DNA of 64,000 bases from Brasenia schreberi (GCA_036023115.1 JAYKKT010000090.1:30496501-30560500), one strand, 5' to 3'; counted from the stretch's first letter, positions 17,966 to 29,682 are shown. Program-made: numbers and translations. The notes: a model not told the origin generated them from the letters alone.

Positions 17966-18055
17966 CAAGAGAGTTAGATCAACTGGCAGGGCTCGTGTAG
18001 TTCGATTTCCCAGGGGGTGCATGTGTGCGTGTGTATGTTATCCTCCCCTTGTAAC
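17966..18055 (+). repeat. tRNA-derived SINE copy
   Basis: It shows an A-box-like GTTAGATCAACTGGCAGG, a B-box-like TAGTTCGATTTCCC and the family end CCTCCCCTTGTAAC. Flanks ATAAATGGTCGTATTATC (left) and AAAAATGGTCCTATTAAC (right) look like a diverged target-site duplication of about 18 bp. Confidence 0.6.
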
Positions 18056-18144
18056 AAAAAATGGTCCTATTAACATAAGAAAGCTGTGTTTGTTACTTAT
18101 CTCGTGGAAAAACCACTGTTGAGCTGTTCGAATATCTCAATGCA

Positions 18145-18240
18145 AAACTTTGATGTTAGAACCTTATGCCTGAGATGGCACTTATAGGATTCGAACTCCC
18201 AGCTACAACATGAACGCCCATTGGACAAAACAAGAGATTA
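18145..18240 (-). repeat. SINE-like fragment with tRNA B box
   Basis: On the minus strand GGGAGTTCGAATCC is a good B box. The A box is not clear and no cloverleaf can be folded, so a SINE fragment is preferred over a tRNA gene. Confidence 0.35.
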
Positions 18241-19482
18241 AGCAAAGTTGTTTCTAAAATTTAATAAGTTTGTGGAACTCTTTTTCTTCATTCTTTAATC
18301 TTTCGAATATGTTCACGCTTCTCAAAATTGTGTGTCACATGGGGATATTCCAACTTACCCACAATTCACGTCCCATTTTTGCATATTATTCCTACCATAA
18401 GGTACTAAAAGATATGACGTATCTTTGTGTCCTTTTAACCTTTCCCTTGCGATGACGAGCAAAAGACATGCTTTGAATCTGGGGATCTTCTTTGCCAATC
18501 TGACTTGCTTCTCTGTCAAACACAAGTATGAACTTCAGTCATGGCCGACCGGTGCACAAAGCAGGATCGAAGAAGAGCTAAATTGAAAACTTTTAGTGCC
18601 AAATTTTAGGTCGCCATTCATACAGTAATAGGACATAAATTTAACAATGTCAATCGATATCGCTTCAAAGTTCAAACAGATGGCAACACGAACTGCTCAG
18701 TCGGGTTTGTTAACTAATTAAAACAAGATTAGGTTAATAATTAATGTTCGAAGGACCCTTGGTACTTGCATTTAAAACTAATATCTTCAGGTAATTAATT
18801 AAGCCTGACTCCATTATTTATATCAATCATAACTAATTAGTTACTAATTTTGCACATTCATTTCAATCAAAATCAATTGTGCAAAACCCATTAGATTGAA
18901 TTGGATGATCTTGAACCCATTGATGTACATACGTACTTTTGTTCAACCTAAAACCTGAAATAGTAATAATGAGGTTTAGATTCATATATATGAACGCTTG
19001 TGGAACTTTCATTTGGCAATAATTACGTTTAAGGTTGTCACTAATTGCCGACCGCTACAGGATACTTGGTCATATTATATAGTGGGTGTGCTGGATTTGT
19101 CAAAGCTCTCTACTGCTTGTTTATTGTTTAATAAAACCCACGTTTACTTGGCGTGGAGATTTCTTCAAAGCTTGGAAAAGAACTCCCTAAAGATATGTTT
19201 TAGGCGAATATTTCTCCTATTAATTTAAATAAACTATAGTTTTAGAGTTCAAATTTTAAATATTTGGAATCGAGGATATGGTGGTGCTATCCGTGGTTGC
19301 TTTCCTTAAATATTTGGAATCGAGGATGGGGTGGGTGGGGGTGGGGTTTAGGATAAATCTGGCCCAATCTCCCTGGGGTATGTCATGTAGGTGACTGTAG
19401 TCCCGTAGACGTAAAGAACTAAAAGGTTGAAATTTCATAAAAAGATGAAAAGTGTAACCATTCACGCCTCTTTTTTTTTTCT
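18241..19482. other. Intergenic, no gene recognised
   Basis: AT-rich DNA without a supportable gene. A short motif TATTTGGAATCGAGGAT is repeated at 19260 and 19311. Confidence 0.5.
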
Positions 19483-19612
19483 CTTGTTACAAGAGGAGGC
19501 CAAAGCCTAACACGCACACCCACACATGGCACCCTTTGGGAGTCGAACTCCCCATCAACAGCAACAACACTAGAACCCTTGCTGTTGAGCTAACACTCTC
19601 GGTGCACCATTG
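19483..19612 (-). repeat. tRNA-derived SINE copy
   Basis: Read on the minus strand: A box GTTAGCTCAACAGCAAGG, B box GAGTTCGACTCCC, then GGTGTGCGTGTTAGGC and the end TCCTCTTGTAAC. It closely matches the plus-strand copy at 43091-43210. Confidence 0.7.
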
Positions 19613-19877
19613 AGGTCTTATGGCTAAGGTCTTAATAGTTGATATAGACATATCATATTAAACTAAAGATTTGATATATGATCTATGTGACTACATGCTA
19701 TTAAATTAATTTTGTTGGGAAAATTATTTTTCAAAAACCTGCATGCTGGAATGAGATAAATGGAGTTCTAGCAGTTCTTTTGTGGGCTCTTAACCTTAAC
19801 ACCAGTAGAGTGGGCTGTAAAGAAACTTTCATTTTGAATATGAGTTGAATTCCAATGTTGCATCTGGATGTTGCAAG

Positions 19878-20199
19878 TAGACATGACCAGTTTCGGTTAC
19901 CTCGGAACCTGGAATTGTAACTGAATCAGCCTGAGGCTAGTTTCGAGACTGCTGGTTCTAGTTTGAGTACTAAACTACCTTGGAACCGGAAAATATTAAA
20001 AAAGATTACTATTTAAAGAATTTTTTTAAATACGAGAACTGGTGGTTCAAAACCACTGGTTCCAATAAGGTGGAACTGGAACTGAACTGGGTGTTCTCCC
20101 ATTCTGAGTATGGTTTTACTGGTTCCGATTTCAGCTAGTTTGGGGCTGGGTTTAGTTGCGGTTGGAACCACCACACAGGTTCCAAACCGACCATGTCTA
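19878..20199. mobile_element. GGTTC/GAACC-rich MITE-like element
   Basis: It starts TAGACATGACCAGTTT, and its end reads TAGACATGGTCGGTTT on the opposite strand, giving terminal inverted repeats of about 16 bp. The interior is rich in ggttc and gaacc words. Same family as 9179-9517. Confidence 0.55.
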
Positions 20200-22439
20200 A
20201 TTGTAAGCCTTATTGGCACCCTAAGACTAGACCTTTTTCCAAGGGATTTCAAGAAATAACTTCTTTTTCACAAAAGCTAATAGGGATTTCCAGTTGATTG
20301 CAAGAAAAAACTTTTTTGTCTGTCATCATGTAGAGAAAATGTGATTGCTTTACGTAAAATGTGAAAAGACTAATTCAAATAGTAAAATGTTAATTCAAAT
20401 ACTAAACTATCAGGCTGCGATCGGTCAATTCCAATAAGTTGGGCTTCAATTATGTTACTTTTCTTCACATAATTGGAGGACATGATATTCTGAGGAATTA
20501 GTTTTCTAATGAACTGAAAACTACGGGTAATTAATAAGGCAAAGCAGTTAATTTATTAGACACGCTATCATCTGAGGTACTACTGAAGGGTGCATTTAAG
20601 TAGATATCTACCATGGTTAATTAGCGTGGCATGTGATGTGGGGGCTTTGAACTTCTTTTTCAATCTTAAATTCTTGACTTGTCTGCAATCTGGTCAATTA
20701 ATTTATTTTATTCTGCATTATGGGCATTGTTCGAGGCATTGCACTCACTCACTCATATTAGAATCGAACTTTGGATCGTGCATGCACCTACCACATATAT
20801 TACAAACACACACACACACACACGTGGTGCTCAGACAAGCTTTCCCTAGATGAGTTAAAAAATGACATGCACGTAAATTTCTTATTAAATGTAGTATCAT
20901 GGGGTCCTGAGTTTCGTTTTATTCTTCTTTCTTTTACAAAGCAAGTTGGGCTTAGGCACAGCTTACCAATTGGTAATGAAAAGAATCTCAGTGGCAATTA
21001 AACACTTGACCTGTTGTAAGAGGTCCCTATGTTTAGGAGTGGCGATTCAGACATGAATAATTGAAAAGCCCAACATGAACACGACCCGAAGATGTCCTCC
21101 TTCATGATGGGTATAACCTTCTTCATATCATGTATATTTCAGCATGAATGGAAAAAAGAAAGAGTCGAGCCCAAACACTATAGGAAAACATTCTAAAGTG
21201 AAGTTGCTCAGATCAAGACTTCCATTTCACTAGACCAAAAGATGAGCAGATTGAAAAGAAGACATATTCACCGGTTAGTCGAATACGACCGTGACACTAG
21301 GCGGCACGATTTGTGGCTGGTTGGGTTCACTCAGCGGATCAGGACCAACCCTATTTCATGAGCCTGCTTGGTGGTGAAAGCGGCACAACATTTCTATGTG
21401 GACAATTCAAGTAATGATATCGATATATCATAGATTATTTGAGATGCCAATAAAGGAAATTGAGTTGAAGCGTCCACCAGTATGAGGGACACATACAATT
21501 TTTTTCCTTCGTAGATCATCTTATGCATTTCTCTCTACAAAAAAGAAAGAAGAAATAATTCTAGAGAGAACCCTTCATCATCAAATCAGGTCAATCCCTT
21601 AACTTTTTCTTTACTGCCTTCTAGTTTAGCTTAGTGTCAACTTCGACCATCCCTTTGATGTCGGAGCTCTATGCTTGAATAAACCGGAATTTTTGCACTA
21701 TATTGCCACAATAGTTCTTCTAATCTAAATGACTATAGTAAGAAGCCTAAGGACCCGTTATGCTTTTACCTTTACAGAGTTTGAGTTTCGAGTGATCCGA
21801 ACATGAAGCCTGTAGAGGGGTGAAATTGGCCGAGTCGCCTCAGATCAATGCATTTCTGGGCACATCCCGTGATCACTGCACTTCTGGGCACACCCCGTAC
21901 CGTGTCAATACGCACATACATCCAGCCCGTGTCCCAGAGTGTTTAACACAAGCATAACATTCGGAAGAATGTAAGTCTGGAGACGTAAAGCCAGTACTTT
22001 AACCTTCACAAACTTAAGGATGCAAAAACCTTAAACTTTAATTTCATGTGTGAGAGACGCCAACAAAGCCAACTTGAAAATTTTGCAGAAACACAGGCGG
22101 ATGTTTACAAGACTGTAGATGGAATCATCCAAAGAGTAGCTAAGAACTTGCGGTTTGGTAGAATTGCCAACAGGTAAAAGCACTGGATAGAAAATGGGTT
22201 TACAAATTACGAAATTAAAGTCCAAAGTGAGTGAGGTATAAAGCCAGACTATTGGTGAAGACAATAGGGAAAAAAGAGAACGTTGATCTTAATAAATTTT
22301 TTATTGTAGTACTTGACATAACTTCCATTAGGGTAATATTATGATTCCTTGTGAATCTTGATTTAGAGCTCAAGCAGATAGTGACAATCGTTCCTCATAG
22401 TAATTTGCAGTAATATTATATATATAAATATCTAGAGAG
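20200..22439. other. Intergenic, no gene recognised
   Basis: No coding gene is supported. A CA microsatellite lies at 20806-20823. Confidence 0.5.
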
Positions 22440-22915
22440 GCTTTAAAATGTTGGACAGATGATACTAAGTTGGAGTCTTAGTGCTTCCAAGATGTCAATG
22501 TGGTAGGTGATACAGATTCGGGAAAGTCCATCTCAAGTTATACTTTCAACATTTGCAAGGAGAGAGATGTCATAGTAGTCTTAAGCTGCAGGAATGCTTT
22601 GTCTAATATAAGCTGAATATACTATGATCATAGAAAAAATGTAGGGAGATGTTTACCGAAAAGTTTCTAAAACAGAGATGAATCAAGGAGTATGTGCTTC
22701 ATGAAGATGGTTAGTATGCTCAGCAAAGTTTTCAGCTTTTCATGCCAAGAATAGAGCATAAAAATGTGTTGCATCATTGAATACCAGATGTCCTAGAAGA
22801 TGAAAAGGTTCATACAAGAGAATCCAAGATACAGGACCACAAATACCTCACCAAAGGACAAGCATGATGCGAGAGCTAGAATTGTTGGTATTGAGCATGA
22901 TCAACCAGTAATAAT
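22440..22915 (+). pseudogene. Decayed Copia RNase H remnant
   Basis: Conceptual translation with several stops and frame shifts retains the pattern of the Copia RNase H end: a GDTDSGKSISSYTF stretch matching the usual GD-x-D-x-RKSTSGY-x-F block, a Cys-x-ALS piece matching the C-V-ALST block, and a later NTSPKDKHDA stretch where Copia polyproteins read 'D-MLTK-x-LP-x-K'. No flanking LTRs were identified. The call rests on pattern matching by eye. Confidence 0.5.
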
Positions 22916-23688
22916 TTTTTCTCTGAAGAAACTGAAAAGGAAGATTGTTAATGGTGAAGACAAACATTGTGGTATCCTTTGTTGCCTTGTTAGACCAAGA
23001 TAAAGATGGATTCTTTTTGGACGTGATCTCTTCTAACATATAAGAGAGATTCTTTTGGTGCTTAACAGAGACAACGCGAGAAAGAAAGTTGGGCTCTCTT
23101 AGTTGCAGACAACTACTGTGAGGAAGGTGCAACCCTTTGGGGAATCAATGAAAGAGAAGTGGAAGAGAAAGATGGCAGGAAAGGGAGGAAGAAAAGGGAA
23201 AAGAGTTCTGCACATCTTTACGTTTTCATGACATGCTTAACATCAGTTAGGCACAGAATTTTGCTTTCTTTCCATATTATCTGTATTCCTCTTAATCATT
23301 TTCCGGATCTTTTTGTCTCGTAGTTTTATCTCTCCCCAAGGATTTTCCAACGTAAAATTGGGACTTGGCTCGTTTTTACTTTGTTGACTCTTTTATCAAG
23401 ATTTGCTGCTTATGTGATTATTGTGCTCATCAATTGAAGGTGTACATATAAATAGGGAATATATGCAATTCAAGCATTTACATAATTTTTCACCAGAGAT
23501 TGTTGTATTGAAAAGTGAATTATGTGTAAAAACAATTATAATCAACAAATTGCAAATGACGCTATGCAATTTGATTCTTCGTAAAAGATCTAGGCAGAGA
23601 AGGTTGTACAACAAATCTGAGGCTTTTTGTCTCTGTACTAAAATGCAATTAATGCTGCTTATCATCAAAAGTTATATACAAACTTTTC

Positions 23689-23870
23689 AAGGAAGCCAAT
23701 TCTCAAAACTTATGGCTTCTCTTAGTTATTTTAAAGTCATGTGAGATTATGTTGTCATCCAAATGCATCCAGCAAGGAAGCCAATTTCTCAAAACTTATG
23801 GCTTCTTTGAGCTTATCTTAGTTATTTTAAAGTCATGTGAGCTTGCGTTGTCATCCAAATGCATCCAGCC
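23689..23870. repeat. Tandem duplication, unit about 85-95 bp
   Basis: Two adjacent copies share the segments GGAAGCCAATT(T)CTCAAAAC, TTAGTTATTTTAAAGTCATG and TGTCATCCAAATGCATCCAG. The second copy has about 10 extra bases near GAGCTTATC. Confidence 0.85.
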
Positions 23871-24234
23871 CACAGGGAGATACAAAACTGTTGAGAAAGT
23901 TCACGGGTTAACTTGTCTGGACTAGTGAGCTCAATTACAGCCTAATTGTAGAAGGCAATGTATATACTTGTATAATATATAGATGATACACAAATGCTAG
24001 AAAGATTCTCGAGGTATTTTGAAGCATCACAAGCAAACAACCCACTTATTACCTGCAAGTTGTACCAATATGAAATATCTATTTCAGAAATCATGGTGAT
24101 TCAGGCATGGAGAACATATAATTACTATTGACAGTCCAAAGGGGCTCATACAAGAGTCAGTTTGATTGCCTTACACATGGCAGAAAATTTGCGTGAAGGA
24201 CAAGAATAAAAGGAAAAGCACAATGAGAGAAGAG

Positions 24235-24900
24235 ATAGCAACCAATGTTGTAAATATGTTTAGCATGTATCATATGTGAATATGGTATGATTCAGGTACA
24301 CATATCGCAAGAAGCGATTTATCGTGTCGTATCATACGATATGGGGTTGTATCCTGCCATATCGTATGATACAATCCGTATCGTGCTGAGTCGATGTTGA
24401 TATTTTTGGGTATAAAATCTGAGAATCCGAAGTTAGAGAAATCACTTCTACTTCTTCCACATTGTGGTGAAGGTGACCCTTACTATGTCGATTACAATGC
24501 TTTTATTGATTATGATCCACGTTGTGGATGATTATTGTAAATATTCTGGTCTAGATGATTGTTCATTATGAGATGTTATTTAACTTTGTTATGCTAAGAG
24601 AGTTCTCTTCTCACAATCTTTCTCAATATTCTTATAGAGTCATAGTTATTTATAATTTTATTAGGAATTATTTGTTTCAAATCAAGTGTTTGGATTCAAT
24701 TTTGTTTAATATTGATTGTGTTATATATGTTTTGTTCATTAATTTCAATTCTTTCAATTTTTAGGATTTATTAATATTTTTTGATTTTTTATCAAGAAAT
24801 AAAAAATTACACCGTATCGTACAATACTGTGTGGTTATCGTGTATCAGTGCCCAGTGCGATTAAGGGTACTAATACACTTTTTACAACATTGATAGCAAC
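24235..24900. mobile_element. Non-autonomous hAT-type DNA transposon, 650 bp, with 8-bp TSD
   Basis: The element spans 24243-24892. It begins CAATGTTGTAAA and ends with the exact reverse complement, TTTACAACATTG, a perfect 12-bp terminal inverted repeat. It is bordered on both sides by the same 8 bp, ATAGCAAC (24235-24242 and 24893-24900); an 8-bp duplication is typical of the hAT superfamily. The inside is rich in GTATCGTA-type words and holds a perfect 16-bp inverted repeat (24329-24344 with 24357-24372). It has no transposase frame, so it would need an enzyme supplied in trans. Confidence 0.85.
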
Positions 24901-25437
24901 AACTGCAACCTGCACATAGAATGTAAATCACAAGAGCTTCAATGGGAATTCTCCAATGCAAAGTCAACCAACTTAAATTTACAATTTAAGATTTTGACTT
25001 AATCTCTTAGCCTGTTAAGGTAAAACTTCCAATTTATCTACAGATTTTGTAACTTCATGAATATCATTAGCCAAATATTGCAGATTTGCTGTTGTCACTC
25101 CAGCCATGCTGCAACCAAATATGTGGCAAGGATAATTTAGTCTAACATCAAATTTCAACAATTCAAAAAAATTTCAAATTATGTACTTGTCCAAGAATCT
25201 AGATAGATGAACAGATGCATTTGTGAGACAAGCTTGAGGGATTACATACTTAAATATGGAAACCTATTCATAGACATGCTGTAATGTTCCAGTTGTGTTG
25301 CATGTTTTCTCCTTATTGCTCATGACTAAATGGTTCTCTAATTATGTGGTTTAGTTGATTTTTGCTGAAACTTTTGGGAGAGGAAAATGGTAAAGTTGGT
25401 GTTGAATGATTTGATAGATGGGTTTATGGTGATGTAG

Positions 25438-26359
25438 GGAGTATCTTTCTATTGGGGGTGACTCGAAACTAGTTCAAGACACTGTAAGGCTGTCGTTTGG
25501 AGAGAACTCTGATGCAGTGGAGTGCAGGGTGGCCGGAGTCCAAACTCTTTCAGGTACGGGGCATGCCGCTTTTTTGCTGAGTTCCAGCAGCGGTTCCGGC
25601 CAGGATCTATAACGTACCTCCCGGTTCCAACATGGTCAAAGTGAGTATTGCCTTGACCATCCTCTGCATTCTATTTAGTTTGACTGCTCTTCCCCAATCT
25701 TATTTTCGTTTTCCTTTTGTAATTTTCTAAACATTCTTTTTGTTAATGCATTAAATGTTACAGCTTTATTTTGATTCGGTTACACAACTTATCTTATGAA
25801 CATCTAGAGTCATTTTAGATAAATTGTCCAATTTTTGCTTTAGTTGTTTCTTGTTTCATTAAGAATCTATTATTTGAATTGCATAGCCATAATAACATTT
25901 GGAGAGATGCACACGTTACACAGAGAAGAGAACTTTCCACTATTATCGTCCTGAATCTAAAGGATTAGACTTTCCGAAGCTTATGGGAGATGTAAAGGTA
26001 GTGGGTGGGATCTCATGCATGCTCAATCATCAATTGAATTTTCATGCATTTCTTAATTGTTTCAATTTTTTTTCTTCCTTTTGAAAAAATTATCCACTGA
26101 CTAGAGTTTAATCCTTTGTACTCATCTTACTTGCACACTTGCAGAATGCCCGACTTGTTCATTCTTCTTGTTCCATGCTTGTGCTCACAACCCAACTGGG
26201 ATTGATCCATCTGAGGAGCAGTGGAAAGAAATTTCACAACTCTTCAAGGTGTTACAGGTGTACATGTTTACCGTACAAAACCTCTTATGTTTATTTGCTA
26301 GTTCGAGGTGAAGTTTCAGGTAAAAAATCATTTCCCCTTCTTTGACATGGCTTATCAAG
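25438..26359 (+). pseudogene. Cytosolic-type aspartate aminotransferase fragment, broken
   Basis: Four exon-like blocks with GT/AG borders (25438-25640, 25887-25997, 26145-26248, 26320-26359) match the middle of plant cytosolic aspartate aminotransferase: VQTLSGTG, FAEFQ-x-RFRPGS, then P-x-PTW; RTFHYY-x-PESKGLDF; HACAHNPTGIDPSEEQW; and HFPFFDMAYQG. Three blocks contain one- or two-base frameshifts: after LSGTG, before RTFHYY, and after the AATGCC that opens the third block. The 5' exons and everything after MAYQG, including the PLP-binding lysine region, are missing. The intron positions survive, so this is a degraded genomic duplicate, not a processed copy. The gene ends shortly before a nested retrotransposon insertion. 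Confidence 0.85.
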
Positions 26360-26480
26360 GTGTTCTAGGACTGTTAAAAGTGTCTTCTTATGCATATATC
26401 TTCTTTCAAGCTCTGAAGCTTCAATTTTGCCTCTTTTCATCCGTGATCTCCATGTCACAAGTCATCATATCACTGATTCA

Positions 26481-26521
<41 letters not shown>

Positions 26522-26783
26522 GAAGGCAATTGCAAGTTCTGAACTTCAGATTTTGACAAAATTTTGATATCAAAATGCTTGATTCTCAATGTTAAGCAAG
26601 AACGCGAAGATTTAAGATGGCTGATAAGACATACATTTATCAAAATGTAAAGTCTTTCCTCTATGAACTGAATTCATCAAACCTAATTATGGACCCAGCT
26701 AGTGATCCATTTAACACAGTTCTTGTCACACCCGCTCGAGTCGCGATCACGACCCGACCCAAGCCGATGCCATGTGGCCGCTT

Positions 26784-27142
26784 TGTTACAATGAAATGGC
26801 CATTCTCGGCTCGGGTAACGGCTGGACTGGCCGTTACCTGAGGAGAGGCCGGATATGTAACGGACAACCGTTACCGGAAAATCCGGTAACGGCCATCCGT
26901 TACCACTCCCAGACGAGGGAAGCCACTAGAGGAGAAAGCCAGACGACGAGGGAGCGGGTGCCTATAAAAAGGCAACCACTTACAAGGTGAAATATAGTTT
27001 TTTAACAAATCAAGAGATACACAGATTCACAGTCGTCTGAGAAAACCCTCGTGTGGAAACCTCGCGACATCAACATCCGCTGCGCTCACTGAAACTCTAG
27101 CGACCCAAAAGACAGAAAGGTAAAAGCCAAAAATCTCCTACA
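26784..27142 (+). repeat. Copia 5' LTR with TATA box and AACGG cluster
   Basis: The 359-bp LTR has TG...CA ends and TATAAAAA at 26963-26970. Its upstream part contains six AACGG/CCGTT cores within about 85 bp (26817, 26831, 26859, 26868, 26888, 26897), two of which form a perfect 11-bp hairpin (26868-26878 with 26882-26892). Confidence 0.75.
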
Positions 27143-27143
27143 G

Positions 27144-27160
27144 TGGTATCAGGGTCTGGT
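27144..27160 (+). other. Primer-binding site, initiator tRNA-Met type
   Basis: TGGTATCAGGGTCTGG lies one base after the LTR end. Plant Copia elements commonly carry TGGTATCAGAGCC, complementary to the 3' end of tRNA-iMet; this copy has two or three changes. Confidence 0.8.
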
Positions 27161-27242
27161 TCCCTGAAAAAAAAAAAAAATAGAGAGAAGAGGGTTAAAA
27201 ATTTTTTTAGAAAAAAGAGAAAAGTCGACGGTCGACAGTCGG

Positions 27243-27458
27243 AAAGGCAAAGCCAGAGGCAGGCCAGCGGAAAGCCCCAAAGGAAAAGCAAGAGACAGGC
27301 CTGCGGAAAGTCCTAAAGGCAAAGCCAGAGGTAGGACGGCGCAAAGCTCCAAAGGCAAAACCAGAGGCAGGCCGACTGATAGCCACAAAAGCAAAACCAG
27401 AGGTAAGCCGGAGGAAAGCCCCAAAAAAGCAAAACAACGGCAAGCCGGAAAAAGCTCG
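27243..27458 (+). repeat. 36-bp tandem repeat in Copia leader, 5 copies plus partial
   Basis: Five diverged 36-bp units (starting at 27243, 27279, 27315, 27351 and 27387), each beginning AAAGGCAAAGCCAGAG or close to it, are followed by a partial sixth. 36 bp is 12 codons, and one plus-strand frame reads a basic 12-residue repeat of the form KAKPEAGQRKAP. Open frames on the minus strand here are shadows of this repeat. Confidence 0.85.
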
Positions 27459-27609
27459 AAGGCGAGACAGAAACAACAAGTGACGAAGCCGGTTGGAGTG
27501 CCTGGAAGAAGAAAGAACCCGGCAGCCGATAGCCGACGCCGACGGTCTGAACTTCTAGACATGGAAAAGAAGAATCCCATTAGCTCTAACACTAGAAGGT
27601 GTAGAATAT

Positions 27610-29682
27610 GTGTTAAAGGAAACAGTGCGTCCTCCACTACCAGACGCAAATCAACAACTGTTAGAAATGTATAAAACATTTCTAAAAGACGATACCATAG
27701 CAAGAACTGTAATGTTAACTTATATGGAGGATGACCTTATTAGAGTCTTTAAAGAATTTGAGACTGCGAAAGAGCTGTTTGACTCATTAACAGCTAAGTA
27801 TGATATAACTGCAAAGTTGCATGTGCAGTTGCTACTACAAAAATACAACTCCTTTAGAATGAAAGAAGAAAAAAATATAGTAGAACATGTAAATTATATG
27901 TTGGTAATGGCTAGGGATTTAGCTGTAGCAAAATTAGTCATCCTCGAACTAATGCAGATATCAACTATGCTGAATAGTCTACCTCTATCATGAAATGTGG
28001 TCACTACTGCCTTAAGGTTAGGGCCTGAAATCAACCTTTCGGAATTGCCTCTAAAGCCAGTAATTGAGCAAGAACAAATGCTCAAAAATAAAAGGGAAAA
28101 ACTGCTAGTAGTCTAGGATGAGTTGGCATCTAGCTCCAAATCCAACCAGAAAAAGAAACCAAATAAATAGTTTGACAAGAATAATAAGAAAGGCGATCAA
28201 GCTTGTAAGAAATCACAGGAAACCGCTTCTCTGATCAAGTGTTTCAACTGTGGAAAGATAGGGCACTATAAGAGGGACTGCCGCAACAAGAAAGGTGAAG
28301 GAAACAACCCACAACGCGGACAATCGGAGAAGCAAGACATAATCTATGTAATTTCAGAATGCCTATACTTGGACCGCCCAATTACAAGTTGGTGGATAGA
28401 CTCCGGAGCTACAAGATACATCTCAAAAACTAAGGAAGGGGCAATTGATCTAAAAGAATATCAACTAGGAGAACATCGTGTGTACATGGGAAACAATACT
28501 TTTTCTGATGTTTTGGGTATTAGATCCTTTAGGATATTTGTACAAGGCAAACCAATTGTACTGACTGATGTGTTAATTGTGCCATCTATAAGGCGCAATC
28601 TGGTCTCAGTCCCTGCCTTAGTAAAGAAAGGTTTTGAAGTTAGGTTTGTACCTAACAAGGTGACTGTGAGAAAACATGGAAGAATCTTGTTCTCAAGAGA
28701 ATTTGATGTAGAACATGGACTGTTCAAGTTATCTGATAATGAAAATCATCAATCTTCTGTTTATATTGAAAGTGTCTTTTCTATTGATGTGAATATGTGG
28801 CATAAACGCCTAGGGTATATAAGTCTGGAAAAGTTGAGGAAATTATCCAACTTTGACTTATTACCCGAATTTGAGGAAAAGACTTTCAACAAATGTGAAG
28901 CTTACATACAAGGAAAAATGACAAAGAAAGTCTTTCCCAAAGAAACAAAAAGGGCAACAAACCTGTTAGAGATTATTCACACAGATTTATGTGGACCTTT
29001 TAGAGTAAAGACACATCGAGGAAAGGGTTACTTTATAACCTTTATCGATGATTACTCTAGATATATGTATATATATCTTTTAGCACATAAATCAGAGGCA
29101 CTTGAAGCATTTAAAGAATATAAATAAGAAGTGGAAAATCAATTGGGGCATACTATCAAAGTCTTGAGATCAGACAGAGGAGGTGAGTATACCTCAGTAA
29201 AATTTTTAGAATTCTGTAAAGACTTTGGTATTACTAAATAAAATACAATGCCTAGAACACCTCAACAAAATGGTATAGCTGAAAGATACAATAGAACCTT
29301 TTTGAATATAACAAGGTCTATGATTATTGATGCCTCTCTACCAAGGGTCTTTTGGGGAGAAGCGGTAAGCACAACTGTTTATGTGCTCAACAGAGTACCA
29401 TGTAAAGCTGTGTTCACTACACTATATGAGATGTGGTTTGGGAGAAAACCCAACCTAGGTCATCTCAGGAGATGGGGATCAATTGCACATGTCAAGATCC
29501 TTGAACAGTTTAGAGATAAACTAGACAGTAGATCCTTGAAGTGTATATTTATTGGATATCTAAAAGGTTTAAAAAGATATCAGTTCTATCATAAGGACCA
29601 AGGACTCATTGAAAGCAAAAGTAAGAGTCAGAAATCTCCTACACATACTAATTTAATTCAAACTCAAGAAATATCTAACTGA
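27610..29682 (+). pseudogene. Copia gag-pol relic: gag, zinc knuckle, protease, integrase
   Basis: Gag (about 27660-27990) has the usual LFDSL-x-AKY and VEHVN-x-M signatures of UBN2-type gag. A zinc knuckle CFNCGKIGHYKRDC lies at about 28240-28281. The protease active site reads WWIDSGATRYIS (about 28391). The GAG-pre-integrase block MWHKRLGYISLEKL (about 28795) follows, but the second Cys of the usual CEAC is Tyr (CEAY). The integrase core shows DLCGPF and FIDDYSRY, then RSDRGGEY, then PQQNGIAERYNRT (D, D, E), and ends with the KCIFIGYLKGLKRY block. At least five in-frame stops interrupt it. There is no reverse transcriptase. Confidence 0.85.

Larger units (their letters stand above)
26784..29643 (+). 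mobile_element. Copia LTR retrotransposon, internally deleted and dead
   Basis: The 5' LTR is 26784-27142 (starts TGTTACAATG, ends TCTCCTACA). A primer-binding site complementary to initiator tRNA-Met, TGGTATCAGGGTCTGG, begins at 27144. A repetitive leader, gag, zinc knuckle, protease and integrase follow. Reverse transcriptase and RNase H are absent: about 25 bp resembling the LTR end (29617-29643, again ending TCTCCTACA) follow directly after the integrase C-terminus, so a deletion removed the rest of pol and most of the 3' LTR. Several in-frame stops (27991, about 28114, about 28168, 29125, 29239) show it cannot make a full polyprotein. It sits inside a Gypsy-type LTR. Confidence 0.85.

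Noticed and set aside
17667..18122. Plus-strand open frame of 151 codons
   Set aside because: It runs into a SINE insertion and its flanking duplication, has no domain and no splice partner.
27149..27703. Minus-strand open frame of 184 codons with Leu/Pro repeats
   Set aside because: It is the antisense of the 36-bp tandem repeat in the Copia leader.
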